Assembly (NCBI GenBank): GCA_947303895.1
Contig: CAMYZQ010000004.1
Location: forward strand, 1-34,932
Length of the DNA: 34,932 nt
Direction of reading: 5' to 3'
Origin: an uncultured Bacillota bacterium
Lineage (GTDB): Bacteria > Bacillota_I > Bacilli_A > RF39 > UBA660
Under the pieces are notes generated by a model, which had not been told where the DNA came from, did not search any database, and saw nothing but the letters and a program-made list of their open reading frames with translations. A program made the translations under genes and the position numbers. This document shows positions 1 to 8,265 of this stretch, piece by piece (positions within the stretch are counted from its first letter, which is position 1; each line of letters starts with the position of its first letter).

Positions 1-1
1 T

Positions 2-79
2 GATTTACAAAGAGAAGATACTAGGATAGATTTAAATAAATATTGTACTTCTTTAAGAAAAATTTTGGAGGATAACTAA
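2..79 (+). CDS. 3' end of an unknown upstream gene (partial)
   Basis: An open frame enters from the left edge and stops with TAA at 77-79, directly before the next ATG at 80. Only about 25 residues are visible (ending KILEDN), too few to identify a family. The GGAGG at 67-71 inside its last codons serves as ribosome binding site for the next gene, so the two are probably co-transcribed. Confidence 0.6.
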   Translation, partial: DLQREDTRIDLNKYCTSLRKILEDN

Positions 80-1075
80 ATGCTTTCTAACATAAAAAAT
101 ATTGTTGTTTTATCTGGTGGATCAGGTAATGATGCTATTCTTAAAGCTCTTATTGAGATGGGATACAGTGATAGAGACATAAGAGTTATAGTAAATGCTT
201 ATGATGATGGTAAGTCTACAGGAGTTTGTAGAGAAGTTACAGGAACCTTAGGAGTTTCTGATATTGGAAAAAATCATGAAAAACTTCATAAAATGTTTTA
301 TGGTGAAAAAAATCTTTATAAGCCTCTTATGCAGTTATATGAAAATAGAATAGATATAGATTCTAAGTATACTACTACAGATGCATTATTTGATAAAGCA
401 ATTAAAGATTTTTTTCATAGAGATAATGCAAAGTATTTTTCATATAAAAATTTTAATGTGATGAATATTATTTATTCTCAATTTTATTCTTCAATTGGAT
501 ATGAAGCTACTAATGCTTTATTTTCAGGAATTCTAGGATTAGATGATATAGTAAAATTGAATTCATTTGATAATGTTAAAATAATAGCTAAGACTGAAAA
601 AGGTAATATTATTACTGATGAAGGTGATATTGTTGAGTGGAAAAATCCAGAGGACAAAATTATTGACATAGATTTTGTTGGAAAGTCTGTAAGAGGATTA
701 AATCCTGAAGCTCTTAGTTTAATTAAGAATGCTGATTTAATTATTATTTCTACAGGAACATTTTGGAGTTCTCTTTATCCTACTTTAAGCTATTTTGATT
801 TTTATAAATATATAAATGAATCTTCTTCTAAGAAGCTTTGGGTTGTAAATTCAGAACAGGATAAGGATGCTTTTGGAGTTTCAAATATAGAATTTTATAA
901 TTTCATGGATAAACTTGGTTTAAATATGAAAGAGTTTGATATTTTAATCAATACAGAAGCAAATGAAATTCTTAAACAGCCTATTGAAAATAGTAAATTA
1001 TTTGATTTAGGAAATAATAATGGTCGTAATGAATATTCAAAAGTAAAAACAGCTTTAGAACAGATTTATGGATAA
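80..1075 (+). CDS. CofD/YvcK-like protein (2-phospho-L-lactate transferase fold)
   Basis: 331 aa, a usual length for the CofD/YvcK (UPF0052) family. Family signatures are visible in order: a glycine-rich N-terminal loop (SGGSGN, about residues 12-17) after a hydrophobic strand, a YDDGKSTG segment (41-48) matching the family ADDGGSSG block, then R51 and LGVSDIGKN (57-65) matching the LGxxPPGDIRN block, and later IIISTGTFWSSLYP matching the family GPGSLYTS block. CofD moves a phospholactyl group from a GDP-activated donor to a flavin alcohol in F420 synthesis; YvcK binds UDP-sugars and affects the cell envelope. Which activity applies is unknown. It overlaps the HAD gene by 8 nt and sits two genes before a nucleotidyltransferase, suggesting a three-step cassette. 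The start follows GGAGG at 67-71. Confidence 0.7.
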   Translation: MLSNIKNIVVLSGGSGNDAILKALIEMGYSDRDIRVIVNAYDDGKSTGVCREVTGTLGVSDIGKNHEKLHKMFYGEKNLYKPLMQLYENRIDIDSKYTTTDALFDKAIKDFFHRDNAKYFSYKNFNVMNIIYSQFYSSIGYEATNALFSGILGLDDIVKLNSFDNVKIIAKTEKGNIITDEGDIVEWKNPEDKIIDIDFVGKSVRGLNPEALSLIKNADLIIISTGTFWSSLYPTLSYFDFYKYINESSSKKLWVVNSEQDKDAFGVSNIEFYNFMDKLGLNMKEFDILINTEANEILKQPIENSKLFDLGNNNGRNEYSKVKTALEQIYG

Positions 1076-1748
1076 GTATGATAAAATAATTTTTGATTTT
1101 GATGATACTATTTGGTCAAGAGATCCTAATGATATTGATTGTTCTATTTATAATGTAAAATTTATAAAAGAACATTTAAGTGATAAAGCTATTATTGTGT
1201 CAGGTAATTCTTTTGTGTCTATAAAAGAGAAATTAGATGCAGTTGATTTAACTCTTCCAGAAGTTTGGGCTGATGCTAACTCTATTTTATATGAGCACGG
1301 ATTATTTTCTACTGTATTAAGTGGTTGTGATATAACAAGTTCAGCTTTAAAGTTTAATGAAGCTATAAAAAATACTTCTATTTTAAAAGGAAGAATTTTA
1401 ACATTTACTGGAACAGAAGATATTATTACAAATATAAAATTAAAGCCTTTCGGTTTAGATAGAGATATCTACCTTAAACAAATTAATGATCTTTTAAAGG
1501 ATTTAAAATTAACTGATTGTATAGCTAAAGCTACTGGAAAAACAACTATTGATATAGTATCAATTTACAATTCTAAGATTCTGGTATATAATTTTCTTGA
1601 ATTAGATAAGTATAAGACTCTTTATATAGGAGATGAAGTAGATAAAGGTAACGATAAAGATATTGCTAATTTGTGTACTAGAAAAATTAGAGTTGATGAT
1701 GTTTATGACACAAAAGCTTTATTAGATTGTTTTGGAGATAGTGTATGA
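1068..1748 (+). CDS. HAD-superfamily phosphatase (HAD-IIB / phosphomannomutase-like)
   Basis: 226 aa. Motif I is DFDDT (residues 10-14) with the nucleophile and general-acid aspartates, motif II is the VSGNS serine segment (44-48), and motif IV is GDEVDKGND (188-196). The GxxxxGND arrangement resembles the cap-type IIB HADs such as eukaryotic phosphomannomutase and sugar-phosphate phosphatases, not the nucleotidase type. It should hydrolyse or transfer phosphate on a small substrate, perhaps a sugar phosphate. It overlaps the CofD-like gene upstream and the nucleotidyltransferase downstream by a few bases, so the three are likely translationally coupled. The substrate cannot be read from sequence. 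Confidence 0.75.
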   Translation: MDKYDKIIFDFDDTIWSRDPNDIDCSIYNVKFIKEHLSDKAIIVSGNSFVSIKEKLDAVDLTLPEVWADANSILYEHGLFSTVLSGCDITSSALKFNEAIKNTSILKGRILTFTGTEDIITNIKLKPFGLDRDIYLKQINDLLKDLKLTDCIAKATGKTTIDIVSIYNSKILVYNFLELDKYKTLYIGDEVDKGNDKDIANLCTRKIRVDDVYDTKALLDCFGDSV

Positions 1749-2464
1749 TTTATGGATTTATTATTGCTGCAGGTAATCAGACAAGATTCAACTCTGAAAT
1801 TCCTAAAGCATTATCACCACTTAATAATGGTACATGTCTTGACTATACTATAAATACTATGAGTAAAGTATGTGATGAAGTATATGTAGTATGTTCAGAA
1901 GAAAAAGAAAAATATTTTAATCATTATGATTCTATTCCAATAAAGTCTGGTTTAGGTTGTGGTGATGCCATTTTAAAAGCATTAAGAAAATTTAATTTTA
2001 ATGATGATGATTTATGTTTTATTCAATGGGGAGATTCTATTTTAGAAGATAGGATATATACATATTTAAAAAAGCATAGTTATGAAGATAGTGATATAAA
2101 TATTGTTTGTAGATTTGAGCACAATCCATATGTAAAATTGTTATCAAGTAATTTTAATAGACATGTAGATATTTATTTTTCTAAATATAAAGAAGTTCAT
2201 GGAGATGGTCTTCATGATTTAAGTTTATTTTATGGAAGTCCTAAACAGATATTAAAATACTGTGAGATATTTTATGGTAAATATTTTATAAAAGATAATT
2301 ATAAACATAAACACGGTAACGAATTTAATTTTCTAGATATTATGAATGAAACAGATATTATTGCTTCTGTAATTATTATGAATAAAGTTAAGAGTTATTC
2401 ATTTAATACTGAAGATGAGTATAAACAGATGCTACAGGAGATTAAAGAATTAAAATGGATTTAA
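1745..2464 (+). CDS. NTP-transferase (GlmU/MobA-like nucleotidyltransferase)
   Basis: 239 aa with a GT-A-like nucleotidyltransferase fold. The N-terminus has a hydrophobic strand followed by AAGNQTRF and a PKAL lysine (residues about 8-22), the variant AAGxGxRxxxxxPK signature. SGLGCGDAILKAL (about 68-80) matches the base-recognition loop of GlmU-type enzymes, and IQWGDSIL (about 93-100) gives the metal-binding aspartate. It probably makes a nucleotide-activated small molecule (sugar or hydroxy-acid phosphate) from NTP. Together with the CofD-like gene it recalls the CofC (guanylyltransferase) plus CofD pair of F420 synthesis, but sequence alone cannot tell CofC-like from sugar-specific enzymes. 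It overlaps dut by 10 nt. Confidence 0.75.
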   Translation: MIYGFIIAAGNQTRFNSEIPKALSPLNNGTCLDYTINTMSKVCDEVYVVCSEEKEKYFNHYDSIPIKSGLGCGDAILKALRKFNFNDDDLCFIQWGDSILEDRIYTYLKKHSYEDSDINIVCRFEHNPYVKLLSSNFNRHVDIYFSKYKEVHGDGLHDLSLFYGSPKQILKYCEIFYGKYFIKDNYKHKHGNEFNFLDIMNETDIIASVIIMNKVKSYSFNTEDEYKQMLQEIKELKWI

Positions 2465-2898
2465 GTTTTATTAAGACTAAAGAAGTAAAGAGCCCAGTAA
2501 GAGGGCATTATTCAGATGCAGGAATTGATTTTTTCGTTCCAGAAGATTTTGAATCTATAGAATTGAAACCTGGCGAAGATATATTAATAGATTCAGGAAT
2601 TAAAGTTATTGTTCCAAGAGATTATGCTCTTATTTTTAAAGAAAAATCAGGAGTAGCCGTTAAAAAGAAACTCACTCTTGGTGCTTCTGTAATTGATAGT
2701 GATTATAGAGGAGTAGTACATTTTCATTTATTTAATAATGGGACTGTTCCTCAAACGATTAGTGCAGGAGAAAAAATTGTTCAAGGAATAGTATTTCCTA
2801 TATCTCTTTGTGAACCTAAAGAAATAACAGAAGATAATTATAATTTAAATTGTACTGAAAGAGGAGAAGGTGGATTCGGTTCTACTGGAGATAGATAG
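2455..2898 (+). CDS. dut: dUTP diphosphatase (trimeric dUTPase)
   Basis: 147 aa, the normal length for a trimeric dUTPase. All five motifs can be read: motif 1 DAGIDFFVP, motif 2 KSGVAVKK (usual RSGLA), motif 3 ASVIDSDYRG with the catalytic aspartate and the substrate-gating tyrosine, motif 4 GEKIVQGIVFP, and motif 5 RGEGGFGSTG near the C-terminus. It hydrolyses dUTP to dUMP and pyrophosphate, keeping uracil out of phage DNA and supplying dUMP for dTMP synthesis. It is immediately followed by dCMP deaminase, which feeds the same dUMP pool. The start ATG lies inside the end of the previous gene. Confidence 0.95.
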   Translation: MDLSFIKTKEVKSPVRGHYSDAGIDFFVPEDFESIELKPGEDILIDSGIKVIVPRDYALIFKEKSGVAVKKKLTLGASVIDSDYRGVVHFHLFNNGTVPQTISAGEKIVQGIVFPISLCEPKEITEDNYNLNCTERGEGGFGSTGDR

Positions 2899-3351
2899 AT
2901 GACTCAGTTAGAAAAAGACATATTTTATATGGAATTTGCTAAACATTCTGCTTCTAAAAGTAAGGATCCTAAAACTAAGGTGGGATCCTGTTTAGTAAAT
3001 GATAAAAGACTTTTGTCTATTGGTTATAATGGGGCTCCAAGAGGATTTCCTGATGAAATAATTCCTAGAGATTCTGATAGTGATATTCTATTAGAAAATA
3101 AAAATTCTTATATGGTACATTCTGAACTTAATGCTATTTTAAATTATGGTGGAAGTTTACAGGATCTTCAAGGAGCTACTTTATATGTAACTATTTCTCC
3201 TTGTCACGAATGCGCGAAAGTAATTATTCAAGTGGGAATAAAGAGAGTAGTTTATTTAGAAGAATATCATAGATCAAAAACATGGGAAATGTCTAAGTTT
3301 TTATTTAAACTGGCTGGAGTAAAATTGGAGAGATTAGGTGATAATAATTGA
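2899..3351 (+). CDS. dCMP deaminase
   Basis: 150 aa zinc-dependent cytidine deaminase fold. HSELNAIL supplies the zinc histidine and catalytic glutamate, and SPCHECAK supplies the PCxxC zinc cysteines. The N-terminal segment AKHSASKSKDPKTKVGSCLV and the NGAPRGF loop are typical of ComEB/T4-type dCMP deaminases. It converts dCMP to dUMP. It starts one base after the dUTPase stop, forming a two-gene dUMP supply unit, and overlaps the next gene by 4 nt. Confidence 0.93.
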   Translation: MTQLEKDIFYMEFAKHSASKSKDPKTKVGSCLVNDKRLLSIGYNGAPRGFPDEIIPRDSDSDILLENKNSYMVHSELNAILNYGGSLQDLQGATLYVTISPCHECAKVIIQVGIKRVVYLEEYHRSKTWEMSKFLFKLAGVKLERLGDNN

Positions 3352-4460
3352 TTTGTAGAATAGAAGACTTAAAAAAGATTTCAACTATTTTGTTGACTGC
3401 AGTAGATACTAGTGATATATCTAAACTTACTGAGAATCTTGAGCTTAAAGTAGAAAATGAAGTTTTAAATCTTAGTGTTACTAATGGTGAATATTATGTA
3501 AATACTAAACTTCCTATTTATGAAGATATAAAGTTTCATGCTACAGTAAATGCCAATATATTTCTAAAGCTTCTTACTAAGATTACTACTGAGACTGTAG
3601 AATTTAATATCGATAAGAATAGTTTAGTTATTACAGGAAATGGTGAATATAAGATTCCATTAATTTATAGTGGTGATAAACTATTAACTATCCCCGAAAT
3701 TTCTATTTCAAATGTAACAAATAACTTCTATATAGATAGTTCTATATTAAAAAGTATTTTGCAGTATAATAGTAAAGAACTTAGTAAAAGAAATATCATT
3801 TCTAATCCTGTTCAGAAATTATACTATATTGATAATGAGGGTGCAATTACATTTACTTCTGGTGCATGTGTAAATGTATTTAAACTTGATAAACCAGTTA
3901 AGATGCTTTTAAATCAGAAAATAGTTAATTTATTTAAACTTTTTGATGATGATAAAGTACATTTTAGTATTGGGCAGGATGCTGTTTTAAATAGTCAAAG
4001 TACTCAAACTAAAGTTAAGTTTGAAACTGATTATTTAGTTATATCAGCAATTATTTCAAATAATGATTCTTTAGTAGGTTCTGTACCTGTTAAAAATATA
4101 AGAGATAGAGCTTTTAATACTTATAATAATTCTATAACTATTAATAGAGTTGAAATGCTTCAAGCTATTGATAGATTACTTATATTTTATGAAGGAACAA
4201 ATCAATTCTATGCCAATTTTTATTTCAGTTCTTCTGGAATGAAGATGAGTTCTTTTAATAATGAAATTTTTGAAAACGTATCCTTTGTAAATTATACTGG
4301 ATTAGACAATGATTATAGTGCTATTTTAGACTTAAATGATTTAAAGATTGTATTAAATAGCTATAATGATAATCACGTAACAATAAATTTTGGAGACAGT
4401 CAAGCTTTTGTTCTTATAAAACCAAATATTTATTCTGTTATCCCAGAGGCTAGATTTTAA
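3348..4460 (+). CDS. DNA polymerase III beta-type sliding clamp
   Basis: About 370 aa, the length of bacterial DnaN with three repeated clamp domains. The C-terminal stretch (DLNDLKIVLNSY ... HVTINFGDSQAFVLIKP ... SVIPEARF) matches the ending of beta clamps, where a final strand reads roughly FLIRP...LIMPVR. The N-terminus has the regular beta-rich pattern of the first domain. It would encircle DNA and tether the replicative polymerase; a complete clamp loader lies at 9937-12624. The most upstream start is a TTG at 3348 overlapping the deaminase TGA, with AGGTG at 3335-3339 as ribosome binding site; no closer ATG fits as well. Divergent, so the call rests on length, C-terminus and context. 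Confidence 0.75.
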   Translation: MICRIEDLKKISTILLTAVDTSDISKLTENLELKVENEVLNLSVTNGEYYVNTKLPIYEDIKFHATVNANIFLKLLTKITTETVEFNIDKNSLVITGNGEYKIPLIYSGDKLLTIPEISISNVTNNFYIDSSILKSILQYNSKELSKRNIISNPVQKLYYIDNEGAITFTSGACVNVFKLDKPVKMLLNQKIVNLFKLFDDDKVHFSIGQDAVLNSQSTQTKVKFETDYLVISAIISNNDSLVGSVPVKNIRDRAFNTYNNSITINRVEMLQAIDRLLIFYEGTNQFYANFYFSSSGMKMSSFNNEIFENVSFVNYTGLDNDYSAILDLNDLKIVLNSYNDNHVTINFGDSQAFVLIKPNIYSVIPEARF

Positions 4461-4627
4461 TGGCAGTTTCAGGTAAAGCTTTTGAAGAACATTTTAAAGA
4501 AAACTGGAAAAAATCTTTTCCTAATGGAGATATAATAAGACTTTATGATGTTACTTCAGGTTATTTAAATATAAGTAATATAAGTGATTTTATAGGTTAT
4601 TCATATCCTACCCCTTTATGGGTTTAA
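4460..4627 (+). pseudogene. Truncated RecU-like Holliday junction resolvase (N-terminal fragment)
   Basis: A 55-aa frame starts in a TAATG overlap with the clamp gene and stops at 4625-4627. Its residues align with the first ~50 residues of the complete resolvase at 5532-5996: SGKAFEEHFK against SGKQFENRFK, W..SFPN in both, then SGY...NI.DFI. It keeps the first catalytic aspartate region (ISDFIGY) but lacks the E-x-K strand and everything after, so it cannot be an active nuclease. The break lies just upstream of a promoter-like motif and the homing endonuclease. I read it as the remains of the resident resolvase gene. Confidence 0.75.
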
Positions 4628-4640
4628 CTATTTTAGTGTC

Positions 4641-4656
4641 TGCTAAATTATATATA
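4641..4656 (+). promoter_or_regulatory. Putative phage late-type promoter, copy 1
   Basis: TGCTAAATTATATATA lies 22 bases before the start codon of the homing endonuclease, which has its own AAGGAGA ribosome binding site. The same 16-base motif (TGCTAAATTATWTATA) recurs at 20239 and 32238, each time in a gap before a gene or operon start. The downstream bases also contain TATAAATA. Function is inferred from recurrence and position. Confidence 0.5.
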
Positions 4657-4677
4657 AATAATTAAGGAGATATTAAA

Positions 4678-5535
4678 ATGTATGGTTATATCTATGAAAC
4701 TACTAATTTAGTAAATGGTAAAAAATATATTGGTAAACATATAAGTAATATATTTGAGCCGGATAAATATATAGGTTCTGGCACTCTTATTTTAAAAGCT
4801 ATAAAAAAATACGGGAAAGAGAATTTTAAATGCAGACTTATTGAGGAATGTTCTTCTTTAGAAGAATTGAATGATAGAGAAAAATATTGGGTATCTTATT
4901 ATAATAGTGTATTAGATGAAAATTATTATAACTTAGCAAAAGGAGGGGATGGAGGAAGTGGACGAGGTGCTGGTTCTTATTGGATAGATAAGAATAAAAG
5001 AGCGGATGCTTTAGAAAAACAAAAAGAATCATTAAATAATTTCTATAAAGAAAATCCTTATGTCCATAGTGGTAAAAATAACCCTATGTACGGAAAACAT
5101 CACACAGAAAAAACAAAGAAAGCTATTTCTATTAATTCAAAAACGTCAGAAGGTGTTAAAAATTCCACACGTTTTAAAGGACACGCTCATTCTATCGAAT
5201 CAAGAAAAAAAATAAGTGATGCTTTAAGTGGAAGAGTGTGGATAACAGATGGAATTAATAGTAAAATGATTTTAAAAGAGGATATACTACCTGAAGGATG
5301 GTGGTACGGCAGAAAATTATCTGGTGAAACATTAAATAGAAGAGCTAAAGAGTATGAATATTCTAAAATAGAAAAAACTCCTGGAAAAAAGAAAAGAGTA
5401 AAATGTGTAGAATTAAATATAGTTTTTAATTCAATAAAAGAAGCTTCAGATTTTTGTGGAAATAGACATGTAGCAGATTGCTGTTACGGTAGAAGAAATA
5501 TTGCAGCAGGCTATCATTGGGAATTTGTATTATGA
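4678..5535 (+). CDS. GIY-YIG homing endonuclease with NUMOD3/IENR-type DNA-binding tail
   Basis: 285 aa. The N-terminal nuclease domain has GYIYET (GIY equivalent, residues 3-8) and KKYIGKH (YIG equivalent, about 15-21), followed by the EELNDREKYWV helix containing the metal-binding glutamate. The middle has NUMOD3-like modules (NPMYGKHH.EKTKKAIS and HSIESRKKISDALSG), and the C-terminus resembles an IENR1/NUMOD1 helix-turn-helix (VFNSIKEASDFCG ... GYHWEF). Such enzymes cut a site in unoccupied relatives and spread by repair. It sits between a broken and an intact resolvase gene and has its own promoter-like motif and AAGGAGA ribosome binding site, as expected for a free-standing mobile gene. 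Confidence 0.93.
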   Translation: MYGYIYETTNLVNGKKYIGKHISNIFEPDKYIGSGTLILKAIKKYGKENFKCRLIEECSSLEELNDREKYWVSYYNSVLDENYYNLAKGGDGGSGRGAGSYWIDKNKRADALEKQKESLNNFYKENPYVHSGKNNPMYGKHHTEKTKKAISINSKTSEGVKNSTRFKGHAHSIESRKKISDALSGRVWITDGINSKMILKEDILPEGWWYGRKLSGETLNRRAKEYEYSKIEKTPGKKKRVKCVELNIVFNSIKEASDFCGNRHVADCCYGRRNIAAGYHWEFVL

Positions 5536-5996
5536 TAAGTGGAAAGCAGTTTGAGAACAGATTTAAATTAGAATGGGAAAAAAGTTTTCCTAATTCTTTT
5601 ATACTAAGGCTCCCTGATCAAATGTCGGGATATAAATATTCAAATAATATATGTGATTTTATATGTTTTAATGATGGCATTCTATATCTAATCGAATGCA
5701 AAGCTCATAAAGGAGCTAGTATCCCTTTTGATAAAATATCTCAATATCCTAAACTTTTAGAGAAAGCGAATATTTACGGAATAAGATCTGGTGTGATATT
5801 ATATTTATATGAAAAATATAGAGTATTTTATATACCAGTTACTACGATAGAGCAAATGAAAAAAGATGGTAAAAAGTCTGTAGGTATAAAAGCTTTAGAA
5901 GAAGGTTATAATATTATTGAAATTCCTTCTAAAAAATTAAGAGTTTTTACTGATTCTGATTATTCTGTTTTACAAAATTTAAAAGAAGGAGAGTAG
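5532..5996 (+). CDS. RecU-like Holliday junction resolvase (complete copy)
   Basis: About 154 aa from the ATG at 5532 (ATGA overlap with the endonuclease stop); an upstream TTG at 5517 is less likely because SGKxFE is normally at the extreme N-terminus. Catalytic PD-(D/E)XK residues are visible: E8, D42 in ICDFI, and E55-C-K57 in LYLIECKAHKG, followed by the IPFDKISQYPKLLEKA segment typical of RecU/penicillin-binding-factor-A family nucleases. It would cut four-way junctions during phage recombination and packaging. The 5' part is duplicated, in a diverged and truncated form, at 4460-4627. Confidence 0.8.
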   Translation: MISGKQFENRFKLEWEKSFPNSFILRLPDQMSGYKYSNNICDFICFNDGILYLIECKAHKGASIPFDKISQYPKLLEKANIYGIRSGVILYLYEKYRVFYIPVTTIEQMKKDGKKSVGIKALEEGYNIIEIPSKKLRVFTDSDYSVLQNLKEGE

Positions 5997-5998
5997 GA

Positions 5999-6559
5999 AT
6001 GGATTTTACTAAAATAAATGATTCACTTGAGAGTGTTAGTAATGATGTTAGTTATATAGAAAATATTATTAATGATGTTGTTAGTGAGTATAGTTCAAAT
6101 TTAGATGAAATTATGGATAATATTTATACTAACATTATTTGTGATGACTATCCAGCAATTAATACTATTGAAAAATACTTTATGGAACTTTCAAACTGTT
6201 TGTATTTTATGTGTGAAAAAAGTGAGAGGCTTGGGGTATTTGATTCTATTAGTAAGTCTAAAGCACAGGAAACTTATAATACTAAGTATTTAGAGCATCA
6301 ACATTCTAATGATGGTATGGTTGGAGCAAAAAAGCCTACGGTAGCAGAAAGTCAAGCTGTTTCTGAAAACGCTTCTATTTATGATAAGACAGTAAATGAT
6401 CTTTATAGTAGAGCTTATAAAATTATAAAATCTAAAGTATCGGCAGCAGAAACAATGGTAAGTACTCTATCTAAAATTCTTAGTCATAGAATGCAAGAAT
6501 CACAACTTGTTTCTATGCAGACTGGGAGGAAAATTTTAAATGAAGAAAATGTTTTCTAA
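5999..6559 (+). CDS. Hypothetical helical phage protein
   Basis: 186 aa with no motif I can name. It is predicted mostly helical, with an acidic, Ser/Asn-rich N-terminal half and a second half of long heptad-like helices (SENASIYDKTVNDLYSRAYKIIKSKV ... ETMVSTLSKILSHRMQE). It lies directly between the resolvase and recA, so a recombination accessory role is possible but not shown. The start follows GGAGAG in the end of the resolvase gene. Confidence 0.6.
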   Translation: MDFTKINDSLESVSNDVSYIENIINDVVSEYSSNLDEIMDNIYTNIICDDYPAINTIEKYFMELSNCLYFMCEKSERLGVFDSISKSKAQETYNTKYLEHQHSNDGMVGAKKPTVAESQAVSENASIYDKTVNDLYSRAYKIIKSKVSAAETMVSTLSKILSHRMQESQLVSMQTGRKILNEENVF

Positions 6560-6887
6560 AGAACTATTTATAGAAATTATGAATGCTTTACAGCAAGAAA
6601 ATGATGTAGTTAGTGAGCTATATGAAACATATAATATAGATCTTATTGATTGTAGTTGGCGTCAAAGTGATTATTATGTAGTAAAACTACTACAATATAT
6701 ATTCAATGATGAACATAATGATTGGATTGATTGGTGGTGCTGGGAAACTGACTTTGGTAGAGATACGACTTTAAATAGTTGCTATAAAACTTTTGAAGGT
6801 GAAGAGATAGAAGAAAAGATTGATACAGCAGAAAAATTATATAATTTTTTAATTTCAAATATAAAAGAGAAAGAAGAAAATAACTAA
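6540..6887 (+). CDS. Hypothetical small acidic protein
   Basis: 115 aa. A tryptophan-rich centre (WIDWWCWETDFGRDT) stands out and resembles small conserved phage proteins of unknown role. The start overlaps the upstream gene by 20 nt, with GGGAGG at a good distance, and the stop overlaps recA (TAATGG). No enzymatic motif is visible. Confidence 0.6.
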   Translation: MKKMFSKELFIEIMNALQQENDVVSELYETYNIDLIDCSWRQSDYYVVKLLQYIFNDEHNDWIDWWCWETDFGRDTTLNSCYKTFEGEEIEEKIDTAEKLYNFLISNIKEKEENN

Positions 6888-8074
6888 TGGCTGAATTAAC
6901 TTTAAATGGAGTTTTAAGAGATATAAGTAAGAGATATGGAGATAATGTTGCAAAGTTTGGTGCAGATAGTCTAGAAGTAGATGGAATTCTTTCACTTGGA
7001 TCTCCAATGCTTGATTATTGTCTTTATGGTGGAATTCCTGAAGGTAGAATAATTGAACTTAGTGGTGCTGAGGGATCAGGTAAAACTACTACCGCATTTA
7101 TGATTGCAGCTTCTTATATAAAAGAAGAGCTTAAAAGAAATCCAGAAAATCCTAGATGTATTATCTTTTTAGATAATGAAGGTACACTAGATCCTACTTG
7201 GGCGTCAGTATTTGGTTATGATTTATCTGAGGATGCTCCTGTAAAAACAATTGTAATTAGACCTGAGGGCCAGAATGCTGAAGAAATTTTTGACATGGCT
7301 CTAAATCTTCTTAGAACAGGAGAAGTGGGTTTACTTATATTTGATAGTATTGCTACTCTTGTTCCTGCTCAAATAGCTGATGAATCTATGGAAAAATATC
7401 AAATGGGAGGTATTGCAAAATCATTAACTAGATTTGCTAATACAGCCCTAGGACTTCTTAGAAAATATCATGCTACTCTTATAGCTATTAATCAGGTTCG
7501 TGAGAATATGTCTGGATATGGAAATCCTATTACTACTCCAGGAGGTAGAGCTTGGAAACATGCTTGTTCTTCAAGATTAATGTTTAAAAGAGGAGAATTT
7601 TTTGATGCTGATGGAAATAAGCTGTCAACTACTGCAGAATCTCCAGCAGGTCATATTGTAAATGTAGCTGTTTTAAAGACTAAAACTAATAAGTGGGATA
7701 GAAAAGGTGGTTCATATAGATTAAATTATACAAGAGGTGTAGATATTTTATCTGATACTATTGAAGCAGCTTTGCATTTTGGTCTAATAGATAATAGTAC
7801 TCAGGGCTCATATAAAATTATTGACCCAGAAACAGGTGAAATAAAACTAGATTCTGAAGGTAAAGAAATTAAGATAAGAGGTAAAGCAAATGTAACTACT
7901 TATTTTAATGAACATTTAGATGAATGGAAAGCGTTGTATAATGCTGTTTACGATAGAATAAGAGAAAAAGAATCTCCATATCATTTTGCATTTGAACAAA
8001 TGCTTAATAGTGAAGTAGATAAAGTGTTTGGAGATAGTATAGCTAGAGCTAGAGCTGAGGAAGAAGAACTATGA
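6887..8074 (+). CDS. recA: RecA-family recombinase
   Basis: 395 aa. Walker A is GAEGSGKTT (residues 60-68), preceded by LSLGSPMLDYCLYGGIPEGRIIEL, the classic RecA entry. Walker B is GLLIFDSIA, and the strand ATLIAINQVRENMSGYGNPITTPGGRAWKH contains the ATP-sensing glutamine and loop 2 region for DNA binding. It would form nucleoprotein filaments for recombination-dependent replication and repair, a T4 UvsX counterpart but closer in form to bacterial RecA. A C-terminal extension after the core carries acidic residues ending in EEEEL. It overlaps both neighbours by a few bases. Confidence 0.93.
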   Translation: MAELTLNGVLRDISKRYGDNVAKFGADSLEVDGILSLGSPMLDYCLYGGIPEGRIIELSGAEGSGKTTTAFMIAASYIKEELKRNPENPRCIIFLDNEGTLDPTWASVFGYDLSEDAPVKTIVIRPEGQNAEEIFDMALNLLRTGEVGLLIFDSIATLVPAQIADESMEKYQMGGIAKSLTRFANTALGLLRKYHATLIAINQVRENMSGYGNPITTPGGRAWKHACSSRLMFKRGEFFDADGNKLSTTAESPAGHIVNVAVLKTKTNKWDRKGGSYRLNYTRGVDILSDTIEAALHFGLIDNSTQGSYKIIDPETGEIKLDSEGKEIKIRGKANVTTYFNEHLDEWKALYNAVYDRIREKESPYHFAFEQMLNSEVDKVFGDSIARARAEEEEL

Positions 8075-8265
8075 CAAGATATGAGTTAAATACTAATATG
8101 GAATATATTGAAAGAAGACGTATTAAACTCGCAGACATGATTGTAGATCATGAGACGCTCACTAATGAAGAAGTGATTGAAATGATATATGGACTTTATG
8201 GTTTATGTTTTATTATTCTTAATGAGATAAGAGTTCAAAAAGAGAAGGAGAAACGTAATGTCTAA
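8071..8265 (+). CDS. Hypothetical small protein
   Basis: 64 aa starting in an ATGA overlap with recA. It is charged in its N-terminal half, then has a hydrophobic helix (EEVIEMIYGLYGLCFIILNEI). Unknown function; could be a small regulator of its neighbours. The end overlaps the next start by 8 nt, with AGAAGGAG as ribosome binding site for that gene. Confidence 0.55.
   Translation: MTRYELNTNMEYIERRRIKLADMIVDHETLTNEEVIEMIYGLYGLCFIILNEIRVQKEKEKRNV

Noticed and set aside
4460-5996. Group I intron splitting the resolvase gene, with the GIY-YIG endonuclease inside it
   Set aside because: The downstream copy has its own complete N-terminus, so joining the exons would duplicate that domain. No convincing intron core could be read between the pieces.
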